A stretch of 64,000 nt of DNA, taken from Gracilibacillus lacisalsi DSM 19029 (GTDB lineage Bacteria > Bacillota > Bacilli > Bacillales > Amphibacillaceae). Made by a program: the position numbers and the translations under genes. The notes under the pieces were generated by a model that saw only the letters and a program-made list of their open reading frames with translations, was not told the DNA's origin and made no database searches. Location: positions 372,001 to 436,000 of the forward strand of contig NZ_KB898662.1 in NCBI RefSeq assembly GCF_000377765.1. Reading direction: 5' to 3'. Positions 35,178 to 42,531 of this stretch are shown here, in pieces (within the stretch, counting starts at the first letter, position 1; every line of letters starts with the position of its first letter).

Positions 35178-35717
35178 TTAAACCATTTTATGCAAAAGTT
35201 GGTTCGCCATAGATAATGCTTGTTGATCTTCATATATTTCACCTGGCTTATTACCAACTCCAAGGACATAGCCATCAAATGAAATACCAATGAAATCAAA
35301 AATATATTGAAATTGTTGGATCAAAGGCAATCCTTTTAATCGCGGATTATCCCCTCCTACAGCTATTACAAAGGCGTTTTTGGATTGCATTTGTTTTTTA
35401 AATTCCGGAAAGTTCGAATCCCTAAGTGTTTGAGACCAGCGATCAATAAAGGTTTTCATTTGCCCAGTCATACCAAACCAATAAATAGGTGTTGAAAAAA
35501 CTAAGGTATCATGAGCTAACAGCCGCTTTATTAATAAGTTATAATCATCATCGATATCTTGAAATCCTTCTTTTGCATGCCGTGAATCTTTGATTGGGAC
35601 TATCTGATAATCATCCAAATAAATGCGTTCAGCTTGCACACCATGGATTGCATGTTCCGTTAGAATTTCCGTATTTCCGTTTTTTCGTGTCCCACCGTAG
35701 ATAACTGCTATAGACAT
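35178..35717 (-). CDS. YwqN-like NAD(P)H-dependent FMN oxidoreductase
   Basis: A flavodoxin-fold protein of 179 residues. AVIYGGTRKNGNTEILTEHA is the FMN phosphate loop, and FSTPIYWFGMTGQMKTFIDRW is the second flavin-binding segment of the NADPH-dependent FMN reductase group. The start is ATG 35717, with AAAGGAGTGGATAGG upstream. It is transcribed away from a LysR gene, as is ywqN from ywqM in B. subtilis. Confidence 0.85.
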   Translation of the reverse strand: MSIAVIYGGTRKNGNTEILTEHAIHGVQAERIYLDDYQIVPIKDSRHAKEGFQDIDDDYNLLIKRLLAHDTLVFSTPIYWFGMTGQMKTFIDRWSQTLRDSNFPEFKKQMQSKNAFVIAVGGDNPRLKGLPLIQQFQYIFDFIGISFDGYVLGVGNKPGEIYEDQQALSMANQLLHKMV

Positions 35718-35846
35718 CCTATCCACTCCTTTATTATTCATATCCTTTGAGAAAAGGTTATTCATATCATAAAATAAAAACAATAATTAATAAAACTGAA
35801 TATTTTGATTGCATCAATCGACATATTCGATTACAGGAGAATGAAT

Positions 35847-36749
35847 ATGGATATCAAACAGTTGAATACTTTTAAAATAGCAGCAGAAACTTTAAATTTT
35901 ACCAAAACTGCTAAAATCTTAAATTTTGCTCAATCAAGTGTCACCTCTCAAATTAAATCTCTTGAAAAAGAACTTGATGCAAAGTTATTTGAAAGATTAG
36001 GTAAGAAATTATATTTAACGGAAACCGGAAAGCAATTCAAGACTTACGCAGACAAAATGATTGACTTATCCGAAGAAGCAAAATCCATTGCAACAGGTGG
36101 CGATGAACCGTCAGGCACATTGATTATCGGAGCACAAGAAAGCCAATGTACCTATAGGCTCCCACCTTTACTAAAGGAGTTCCAACAACAATTTCCAAAG
36201 GTCAAATTAATATTTAAACCTGCTCATTCAGATGAAGTCGCGAAGGAACAATTACTAAAAGGAGATTTAGATGTGGCTTTTATCATGGATGAAGTGAGAT
36301 ATACTGATTCTTTGGTGGTTGAGCCATTGATAAAGGATGAAATGAAGATTGTGGCATCGCCCAATCATCGATTAGCCAATCATTTAGAAGTGTATCCTCA
36401 GGATCTGAAAGATGAAACACTATTATTGACGGAAACAGGCTGTTCATATCGTAGCCTTTTTGAAAATATTTTAACGAAGGCAGAAGTATACCCTTCCAAC
36501 AGAATAGAATTTGTCAGTATCGAAGCACTTAAACAATGTGCGATAGCAGGACTAGGAATAGCTAAGCTAGCATATATGGCCGTAGAGAAAGATATAAGTA
36601 CCGGTAGATTGAAAGAACTAAATTGGCAAAGTGATGCACCAGCTTTTTTCACACAAATCGCATGGCATAAGGATAAATCAATGAATCTCCCATTAAAATC
36701 TTTCATAGATTTGACTTGTCAGATGTTAAAGGATACAGAGGAAATTTAA
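35847..36749 (+). CDS. LysR-family regulator (YwqM-like)
   Basis: 300 residues. Residues 1-60 hold the LysR winged HTH (FTKTAKILNFAQSSVTSQIKSLEKELDAKLFERLGKK in family terms). The rest is the periplasmic-binding-like effector domain. The start is ATG 35847, with CAGGAGA upstream. The 129-base gap shared with the divergent oxidoreductase gene should hold the operator. It probably activates that gene in response to an unknown inducer. Confidence 0.88.
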   Translation: MDIKQLNTFKIAAETLNFTKTAKILNFAQSSVTSQIKSLEKELDAKLFERLGKKLYLTETGKQFKTYADKMIDLSEEAKSIATGGDEPSGTLIIGAQESQCTYRLPPLLKEFQQQFPKVKLIFKPAHSDEVAKEQLLKGDLDVAFIMDEVRYTDSLVVEPLIKDEMKIVASPNHRLANHLEVYPQDLKDETLLLTETGCSYRSLFENILTKAEVYPSNRIEFVSIEALKQCAIAGLGIAKLAYMAVEKDISTGRLKELNWQSDAPAFFTQIAWHKDKSMNLPLKSFIDLTCQMLKDTEEI

Positions 36750-36845
36750 TGTAGGTTATATCACATCCTGGGCACTTAACTCTCAAAATCATACAAACAT
36801 CCTCTCGAGAGTTCCATTTTCATTATTGAATAAAAAGCAAAAGAT

Positions 36846-36874
36846 TTGTAAAAAAAGTTAATTTATGCTATAAT
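36846..36874 (+). promoter_or_regulatory. Promoter of methyltransferase gene
   Basis: TTGTAA (36846-36851) and TATAAT (36869-36874) are 17 bases apart, a near-consensus SigA promoter. Transcription would start near 36881, leaving a leader of about 75 bases with an intrinsic terminator in it. Confidence 0.75.
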
Positions 36875-36901
36875 GTAATATTACTAATTAGGTGCTATAA
36901 T

Positions 36902-36935
36902 AAGGTTCTCCTGGCCAGGGGAATCTTATTTTTTT
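36902..36935 (+). terminator. Leader terminator / attenuator before methyltransferase
   Basis: AAGGTTCTCCTGG and CCAGGGGAATCTT form a fully paired 13-base stem (two G-U pairs), followed by seven T. It lies between the promoter at 36846 and the ribosome site at 36942. Full-length transcription must pass it, so expression of the methyltransferase is probably conditional. Confidence 0.75.
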
Positions 36936-36954
36936 GTATAGGAGGAAGATGTTA

Positions 36955-37869
36955 ATGAAGCAGAATGAGTCTAGTCTAACTTCCTTAGTATCGGCTTTTG
37001 GCCGAGCATATCACCATGAATACGATACACCTAAAATTTTCGATGATTTTATTGCCACCGATTTACTTTCCGAAGAAGAGTTTTCAGCTGTTAGTAAAAA
37101 TATGATAAACGGCATTCAGTTTTTCAACAAAGAAATTGGAGAGCGTTTTAAAGATCAGCCAGAAGAAATTTTGCAATGGATTACACAAGTACAGCTTTCT
37201 CCTACACCATTAGCACGTGCAGCATATTGTGAGAAAGTACTACTTCATGAAATTGAGTTAGGTTCATCACAGTATGTCATACTCGGAGCAGGATTAGACA
37301 CATTTGCTTTTCGGCACCCAGAATTGACAGATAGGTTGAATATATATGAAATTGATTTTCCTGCTACACAAGCATTTAAAAAACAAAAGTTAGCTGTTGC
37401 TAATTTTGATATCCCTGAAAATCTCCACTTTGTTGCGATGGACTTTACTACTACTTTCTCTCATCAAGATTTAACAGATCAAGGATTTGATAACAAAAAA
37501 ACTTTTTTTAGCCTTTTAGGTGTTTCCTATTATTTAACGAAAGAGGTAAATGCGAATTTGATCCAACATTTATTTGCTGACCTTCCTCCAGGCAGCTCTA
37601 TTATTTTTGATTATGCAGACGAAAAACTCTTTGAAGAAAAGGGTATTTCTAATCGAGTTGAAAATATGGTTAAAATGGCTGCGGCAAGTGGGGAACCAAT
37701 GAAATCTTGTTTTACTTATTCGGAGATTGAGAGTTTGTTAGAGAAAGCAGGATTGCAAATTTATGAACATTTATCACCGACTGACATAAATGAGTATTTC
37801 TTTAGCAATAGGACAGATTATTTAACTGCTTTTGAGACGATTCATTTTATTCATGCTGTGAAGCGGTAA
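36955..37869 (+). CDS. SAM-dependent methyltransferase, LCMT/Ppm (TcmP-like) family
   Basis: 304 residues with the LCMT layout. RAAYCEKVLLHEIELGSSQYVILGAGLDTFAFRHP holds SAM motif I (GAGLDT), YEIDFPATQAFKKQKL is motif II, and TFFSLLGVSYYLTKEV is motif IV. Members methylate carboxyl groups of small natural products; the substrate here is unknown. The start is ATG 36955, with TAGGAGGAAGATGTTA before it. The upstream attenuator suggests inducible expression. Confidence 0.82.
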   Translation: MKQNESSLTSLVSAFGRAYHHEYDTPKIFDDFIATDLLSEEEFSAVSKNMINGIQFFNKEIGERFKDQPEEILQWITQVQLSPTPLARAAYCEKVLLHEIELGSSQYVILGAGLDTFAFRHPELTDRLNIYEIDFPATQAFKKQKLAVANFDIPENLHFVAMDFTTTFSHQDLTDQGFDNKKTFFSLLGVSYYLTKEVNANLIQHLFADLPPGSSIIFDYADEKLFEEKGISNRVENMVKMAAASGEPMKSCFTYSEIESLLEKAGLQIYEHLSPTDINEYFFSNRTDYLTAFETIHFIHAVKR

Positions 37870-37903
37870 TAACACACAAAAGTGATATTACTGCTTAAAA
37901 AAT

Positions 37904-37931
37904 AAGGGGATGGAATCGAATTCATCCCCTT
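37904..37931. terminator. Bidirectional terminator
   Basis: AAGGGGATG and CATCCCCTT pair around a 10-base loop, with an A/T-rich tail on each side. It separates the methyltransferase gene from the converging gene remnant. Confidence 0.8.
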
Positions 37932-38146
37932 TATAGTTTCATTCCTTCGGTTATTTTATCGATCCACTTCTCCACAAGTCCATAGTATTTCGGAAGTCGT
38001 TGAAATATTTCAAAGGACAACTCATCATTATAGGTATGCACAGGCAAGTTGCGGTCATCTACCATTTTAAGTGCATTTACTGCTTCTTCATCATTAAATA
38101 CTTCCCGACAATTGCGAATCACACCCTTTGGTGATTCGATATCCAT
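37931..38146 (-). pseudogene. N-terminally truncated HI0074-like nucleotidyltransferase partner
   Basis: 71 residues matching the C-terminal half of nucleotidyltransferase substrate-binding (HI0074/HepT-like) proteins: SPKGVIRNCREVFN, MVDDRNLPVHTYNDE (a conserved Arg-Asn-x-x-x-His-x-Tyr motif) and KYYGLVEKW. The family is usually about 130 residues and sits next to a nucleotidyltransferase gene. Neither the N-terminal half nor such a gene is found, so this is a leftover of a toxin-antitoxin-like pair. No clear ribosome site. Confidence 0.7.
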
Positions 38147-38161
38147 CCGCTCTACTTTTTC

Positions 38162-38371
38162 TTACTGTTTCTTTTTGTTATAACTCCTGCTATTCCAAGA
38201 CCAGTCATATAAAACCAATATAATTGCAAAAATCAAGGAGGTAACTAAAATATCAGTTAGATTAAAGTTCTGTTGTGTCAATAAGTTCCAAAATCCAAAC
38301 CAATTCCATCCAAGTATAATGATTAATACGAACATTCTCTTTCTTGATTTTTTAAAGAATTTTAGCAACAC
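38162..38371 (-). CDS. Small two-helix membrane protein
   Basis: About 69 residues with two hydrophobic helices and a basic end (RSYNKKKQ). GGAGG lies 5 bases before a GTG (38371) and 8 before a TTG (38368), so one of these is the likely start rather than the ATGs further up. Not recognised. Confidence 0.5.
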   Translation of the reverse strand: MLLKFFKKSRKRMFVLIIILGWNWFGFWNLLTQQNFNLTDILVTSLIFAIILVLYDWSWNSRSYNKKKQ

Positions 38372-38514
38372 GAATACCTCCATGGAATAACTCATATTTA
38401 CATATTCTTCTTTTATGATACTGTCTCAAGGCCTAAAAACTCAAGAATCTCATTTTTATATTTCCCTCTCTAACTTGCTCAATACAACAAGATTATTCTT
38501 GATGATTAAGCCTG

Positions 38515-38543
38515 TTGTTAAAAACCGTGTAGTGCGGTATAAT
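38515..38543 (+). promoter_or_regulatory. Promoter of antitoxin RNA, TA copy 1
   Basis: TTGTTA (38515-38520) and TATAAT (38538-38543) are exactly 17 bases apart. The same TTGTTA-17-TATAAT arrangement precedes the second copy at 46674, although the spacer sequences differ. Confidence 0.8.
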
Positions 38544-38550
38544 ATATAGT

Positions 38551-38692
38551 GAAAAGACATAACATATTAAAAACCGTAGACGCTAGAACGTCTACGGTTA
38601 CAATAGACCGAACCCCGATAAGAGGGGCGGCGCTTATATCAGAGGAAAATAACCCCTAACGCTCGCTAAGCATATGAGGGGTTATTTTTTAT
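38551..38692 (+). ncRNA. Candidate antisense antitoxin RNA, type I TA copy 1
   Basis: Transcription from the promoter at 38515 would run through a hairpin (CCGTAGACG/CGTCTACGG) and the conserved GACCGAACCCCGATAAGA stretch. It would end at the terminator ATAACCCCT...AGGGGTTATTTTTTAT near 38690. The RNA of about 140 nt is complementary to the 3' end of the toxin mRNA, including the last codons, as with RatA/SR4-type antitoxins. The CCGTAGACG hairpin doubles as the terminator of the toxin mRNA on the other strand (T run). Confidence 0.75.
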
Positions 38693-38768
38693 CATTTTTA
38701 TTGGACATGATAAACGCAATTAATATACCAAACGAAATCATCAGTGTCAATACGTTTTCGATATCCAT
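38682..38768 (-). CDS. Type I toxin, BsrG/TxpA-like holin-like peptide (copy 1)
   Basis: A 28-residue peptide: a short start, one membrane helix around LTLMISFGILIAFIMS, and a polar basic tail (NKNDKK). It has the LMxxFGxLIxFI pattern of the TxpA/BsrG/YonT group, which damage the membrane when not silenced. The ATG at 38768 follows a strong ribosome site (GGGGAGGTGA) and a long structured leader containing CATATGAGGGGTGGCGC, which may mask the start. An antitoxin RNA is encoded on the opposite strand at its 3' end. A near-identical locus lies at 46839. Confidence 0.82.
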   Translation of the reverse strand: MDIENVLTLMISFGILIAFIMSNKNDKK

Positions 38769-38975
38769 AGGCGTCACCTCCCCTCCCAGGAAGTCTCCTA
38801 ACAAGACTAACGGCAGGACAACGGTGCGCCACCCCTCATATGAAACCAGTCTATTGATGAATCTATTATAACATGTATAAATTTTTAATAGAATTTTTCG
38901 ACAAGGTTTTTAGATTATGTCTTTACAACTGTTAGTAGTTTGTTATATTGTCTGCTAATTATAATGCTTTTAATC

Positions 38976-39016
38976 AAAATGGCATACCAATCTTAATATG
39001 ATTTGGTATGCCATTT
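38976..39016 (-). terminator. Terminator of sugar ABC operon
   Basis: AAAATGGCATACCAA and TTGGTATGCCATTTT form a 15-base stem with A and T runs. It lies 26 bases after the last permease gene on the minus strand. Confidence 0.88.
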
Positions 39017-39041
39017 TTTGATTGAAAGAGAACTAATCACC

Positions 39042-39857
39042 TTACCCTTTTACCGACCCAGCAAGTAAACCACGTACAAAATATTTACCTAATAAAATAT
39101 AAACTAACAATGTCGGCATAGCAGCGAGCAATGCCCCTGCCATCTGGACATTCCATTGTACGATTTGACTTCCGGACAGATTTTGTAATGCGACCATGAC
39201 TGGTTGTGCATTATTGTTCGTAATCGTTACGGCGAAAAGGAATTCGTTCCAAATGTTCGTGAATTGCCAAATCGCTACGACAACAAATCCGGTAATCGAC
39301 AGTGGCAGAATGATTTGACGGAAGATTCCAAGGAAACTTGCACCGTCCACTTGTGCTGCTTCAATCATCGAATCAGGAATGTTCGCATAGAAGTTACGGA
39401 ACATCAAGGTTGTAATCGGTAGTCCGTAAACCACATGGGTAAAAATCAATCCAATGATCGAGTTATAGAGATTAATAGAGTTCAAGAATTGGATTAATGG
39501 AATCAGAATACTTTGATATGGAATAAACATGCCGAATAGAATCATTGTAAATACAACTTCGGAGCCTTTGAATCTCCATTTTGACAATACATATCCATTC
39601 ATCGCCCCTAGTATCGCTGACAATAATGTTGCTGGGATAACGAGATAGAGACTGTTCATTAAATTTGGTGCGAGCTCCGAGAATGCGTGCGTATAACTGG
39701 AAAAGTCAATCGCTGATGGCAGTGACCACATTTCAGATAACGATACTTCATCAAGTGGTTTGAAACTGGTAATCAGCATGACACAGACCGGTGTCAGGAA
39801 AAAGAGAGCGATCGCGATTAGTACGGCATATTTAGCAATTTTTCTCACTACCATCAT
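39042..39857 (-). CDS. Sugar ABC transporter permease (MalG-like)
   Basis: 271 residues and six helices. The EAA loop, IEAAQVDGASFLGIFRQIILPLS (about 167-189), contacts the ATPase. The N-terminal TSFKPLDEVS segment is typical of MalG/LacG-type CUT1 permeases. The ATG overlaps the stop of the partner permease (ATGA). No ATPase gene is nearby; Bacilli commonly use a shared MsmX-type ATPase. Confidence 0.92.
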   Translation of the reverse strand: MMVVRKIAKYAVLIAIALFFLTPVCVMLITSFKPLDEVSLSEMWSLPSAIDFSSYTHAFSELAPNLMNSLYLVIPATLLSAILGAMNGYVLSKWRFKGSEVVFTMILFGMFIPYQSILIPLIQFLNSINLYNSIIGLIFTHVVYGLPITTLMFRNFYANIPDSMIEAAQVDGASFLGIFRQIILPLSITGFVVVAIWQFTNIWNEFLFAVTITNNNAQPVMVALQNLSGSQIVQWNVQMAGALLAAMPTLLVYILLGKYFVRGLLAGSVKG

Positions 39858-40762
39858 GATGCCCCCCTTCTTGAATTAATCAAATATGGCACGATAAATA
39901 CGGCAACAAGTAGCAACATGATGATCGCGATTGCTGCACCATTTGCGTAATAGTTACCACGGAATGTTGTTTCAAACATGTAGACACCTGGTACATCGGT
40001 GACGAAATTGGCACCAGAACCTGTCATCGCATAGATTAGGTCAAATATTTTTAGTGAAATGTGTGCCATAATGATCACCACACTCATGGTAATTGGTGTG
40101 AGCATCGGTAGAATGACTTTTCGATAGATTTGCAGTTCGGATGCACCATCAATTCGTGCCGCTTCTCTGAGCTCATCTGGAATTCCAGTAAGTCCTGCGA
40201 CATACATCGCAAGTGAGAATCCTGTCATTTGCCAGACAGCCGCTATTACAACAGCAATCATGGCGACAGGTAAACCGAATTCAATACTTCCCCACTGGAA
40301 TCCCGCCAAAATATTGGTATCGGTATACCATTTCGGTTGAATGCCGAACACTTGCAAGAATTGATTGAAACCAGTAGACGGATTCAGTAGCCATTGCCAA
40401 ACGACACCCGTTACGACGAAAGATAACGCCATTGGAAAAAGGAATATGTTGCGGAATAACGAATTTCCTTTTTTCGTTTGATCGAGTAAAATCGCTAAGC
40501 CTAAACCTAGGATAATAACAAATCCGATAAAAAGAATCGTAAAAAAGACGGTATTACGTAAATCTGCTTGGAAACGATAATCTCCAAATAGATAGATATA
40601 GTTCTTCAAACCAGCAAATGACATATCAGGCACAAGGGTATTCCAATTACTTAAGGAAACCCAACCAGTCCAACCAATAAACCCATAGACGAATATAACA
40701 ATGAGCAAAAAGGATGGGGCTAAGAACAATAATGCCATCAGCCGATCTCTGGTAATTTTCAT
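39854..40762 (-). CDS. Sugar ABC transporter permease (MalF-like)
   Basis: 302 residues with six helices and the EAA loop ELREAARIDGASELQIYRKVILPML. It pairs with the MalG-like permease for import of a sugar or oligosaccharide. The start is ATG 40762, with GGGAGG 9 bases upstream. An open frame reaches further up to 40879, but that part translates the tandem repeat and is not real. Confidence 0.92.
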   Translation of the reverse strand: MKITRDRLMALLFLAPSFLLIVIFVYGFIGWTGWVSLSNWNTLVPDMSFAGLKNYIYLFGDYRFQADLRNTVFFTILFIGFVIILGLGLAILLDQTKKGNSLFRNIFLFPMALSFVVTGVVWQWLLNPSTGFNQFLQVFGIQPKWYTDTNILAGFQWGSIEFGLPVAMIAVVIAAVWQMTGFSLAMYVAGLTGIPDELREAARIDGASELQIYRKVILPMLTPITMSVVIIMAHISLKIFDLIYAMTGSGANFVTDVPGVYMFETTFRGNYYANGAAIAIIMLLLVAVFIVPYLINSRRGAS

Positions 40763-40840
40763 CGCGATTGTCCTCCCATCTGAAGTAATTTCTTTATTTT
40801 TATTGAAGTGATTGTTGTTTTGGTTTGCATAAAAAGAGTG

Positions 40841-41040
40841 GGTTATTTGCAGCTTTACAGATTTATTTGCAACTTTCACCTTTTATTTGCAACTCTGCAG
40901 ATTTATTTGCAACTTCCGCTTTTTATTTGCAGATTTGCAGATTTATTTGCAACTTTCATTTTTTATTTGCAACTCTGCAGATTTATTTACAACTTTCACT
41001 TTTTATTTGCAACTTTGCAGATTTATTTGCAACTTCTGCG
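40841..41040. repeat. Tandem repeat of TTTATTTGCAACT units
   Basis: About nine copies of a 21-22 base word (TTTATTTGCAACTYT...), arranged as pairs with a 43-base period and alternating GCAG and TTTT joints. It lies in the gap between the substrate-binding gene and the first permease gene, within the operon and right after a hairpin. In the message (minus strand) it reads as repeated GTTGCAAATAAA. No protein is encoded; frames open on both strands are by-products. Confidence 0.85.
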
Positions 41041-41053
41041 CTTCTTTCAAAAG

Positions 41054-41078
41054 GAAGGCTCGCACAGGGCGAGCCTTC
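41054..41078 (-). terminator. Intra-operon hairpin after substrate-binding gene
   Basis: GAAGGCTCGC and GCGAGCCTTC pair around a 5-base loop, with CTTTT following on the minus strand. It begins 5 bases after the binding-protein stop. It should stabilise or end the binding-protein message, so that this protein is made in excess over the permeases. Confidence 0.8.
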
Positions 41079-41082
41079 AATT

Positions 41083-42426
41083 TTAAAGATCTCCTGCTAT
41101 TTGTTGTAGTTTTTCGATAAATTGGTCGACATCTTGTTGGGTGACGAAGATATTTACTTCTTGATTTGCTTTCGTTAAGTATCCCTCTGATGCTGCTGAA
41201 CCGTGCGCTAAGCTTGGTGCTAGGTTGCTGTTTTGGAAATCTTCCATTGTGTCGGTTCCGTATTCATCATATTTAGATGGATCAGCATCGACACGTGCTG
41301 GGATTGAACCTTTTAATGGGTTGAATGCATCTTGGCCATCCACGGAACCAAGGACGTTCAAGAATTCTTTTACTGTATCTGGATTTTCTACACCTTTTGG
41401 TAGACCGAATGTATCAGTGATAACCATAAAGTCCTCTGTTGTACCTGGGAATGGGAAGTAACCAAAGTCTACATTGGTTTCTAAATCTAAGTCATTAGAG
41501 AAGTAACCTTTTGCCCAGTCCCCCATGTTAGTCATTGCTGCTTCTCCTTCACCAACAAGTTGGGAAGCGTCTTGCCAGTTACGGGATGCATGATCTTCGT
41601 TGACATAACCTAGGATGGTTTCGAAGTATTCTGCTGCTTGGCGAACACGATCGTCGTCAAAGCCTACTTCGCCTTCCCACAATGCGCGATAGTCATCGGG
41701 ACCAAGTGTTGCTAGTAGTAAGTTTTCAAAAATTTGTGTTGCTGTCCACGCTTCTTTATCACCCATTGCAAGCGGTGTCACCCCTGCTTCATCTAGCTGT
41801 CCTAATACATCGACAAATTCCTCTAATGTCGTTGGTACTTCAATACCGTGCTCCTCAAATACTTCCATGTTATAGAAGATCACATTTCCACGGTGAATGT
41901 TTACTGGTACGGAGTAGATATCTCCGTCTTTACTTACCATGTCAATTAATTCTTCTGGAAATTTATCCATTAAATCATTTTCTTCATAAAAGTCGTTCAA
42001 CGGTTCCATCTTGTCAGCTGCAACCCAGCTCTCATTTAGTTCTGCTCCACCATGTACCTGGAACGTGGATGGCGGGTCATTCCCTTGCATTCTCGTAGCT
42101 AGAACGGCTTTTGCATTCGTACCTGCGCCACCTGCTACTGCAGCATTTTCCACTGTAATATCTGGATGTTGTTCTTCGAATAAATCAATCAGTGCAAGTA
42201 AACCATCTTCTTCCCCTGCACCAGTCCACCAGCTGAAGATTTCTACTGTTCCGCCATCTCCTGACGATTCAGCACCTTCTCCCTCACTTGCTCCATCATC
42301 TGAAGTATCTTCTGTTTGATCGTCTGTGGTGCCTGAATCATCTGTCGTCTCTTCATCTCCTCCGCATGCCGCTAAGGCAATCATGAGGATGAACATAAAT
42401 AGAAACGCTAAACTCTTTTTTAACAT
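41083..42426 (-). CDS. Sugar ABC transporter substrate-binding lipoprotein
   Basis: A 447-residue extracellular solute-binding protein of family 1. The lipobox is ALAAC (Cys 21), followed by an acidic Asp/Glu/Ser/Gly-rich linker (22-60) common in halotolerant Bacilli, then the EIFSWWTGAGEEDGLLALIDLFEEQHP-type start of the binding fold. ATQIFENLLLATLG and AAMTNMGDWAKGYF are typical of oligosaccharide binders. The start follows CGAGGGGG. cre-like sites lie at its promoter. The sugar is not known. Confidence 0.92.
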   Translation of the reverse strand: MLKKSLAFLFMFILMIALAACGGDEETTDDSGTTDDQTEDTSDDGASEGEGAESSGDGGTVEIFSWWTGAGEEDGLLALIDLFEEQHPDITVENAAVAGGAGTNAKAVLATRMQGNDPPSTFQVHGGAELNESWVAADKMEPLNDFYEENDLMDKFPEELIDMVSKDGDIYSVPVNIHRGNVIFYNMEVFEEHGIEVPTTLEEFVDVLGQLDEAGVTPLAMGDKEAWTATQIFENLLLATLGPDDYRALWEGEVGFDDDRVRQAAEYFETILGYVNEDHASRNWQDASQLVGEGEAAMTNMGDWAKGYFSNDLDLETNVDFGYFPFPGTTEDFMVITDTFGLPKGVENPDTVKEFLNVLGSVDGQDAFNPLKGSIPARVDADPSKYDEYGTDTMEDFQNSNLAPSLAHGSAASEGYLTKANQEVNIFVTQQDVDQFIEKLQQIAGDL

Positions 42427-42447
42427 GTTTCTACCCCCTCGGATTAA

Positions 42448-42490
42448 TATAAGCGCTTTCAGCTATCATTATATAGCGAAAACGCTTACG
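42448..42490 (-). promoter_or_regulatory. Promoter with two cre-like CcpA sites
   Basis: On the minus strand a TATAAT (42468-42473) lies between two sequences close to the catabolite-responsive element: TGAAAGCGCTTATA (42448-42461, after the start site) and CGTAAGCGTTTTCG (42477-42490, between -35 and -10). The -35 region is weak, which fits activation by the YesN-like regulator encoded just upstream. Expected behaviour: repression by CcpA when glucose is present. Confidence 0.6.
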
Positions 42491-42531
42491 GTCTGATGTT
42501 ATTTTTCTGTATTTTATTACGATAATCTGTA

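Noticed and set aside
40763-40879. N-terminal extension of the MalF-like permease
   Set aside because: The extra 39 codons translate the tandem repeat; a good ribosome site stands before ATG 40762.
40841-41040. CRISPR array
   Set aside because: Units are directly adjacent, the joints between them repeat as well, and there are no unique spacers and no cas genes. It is an ordinary tandem repeat.
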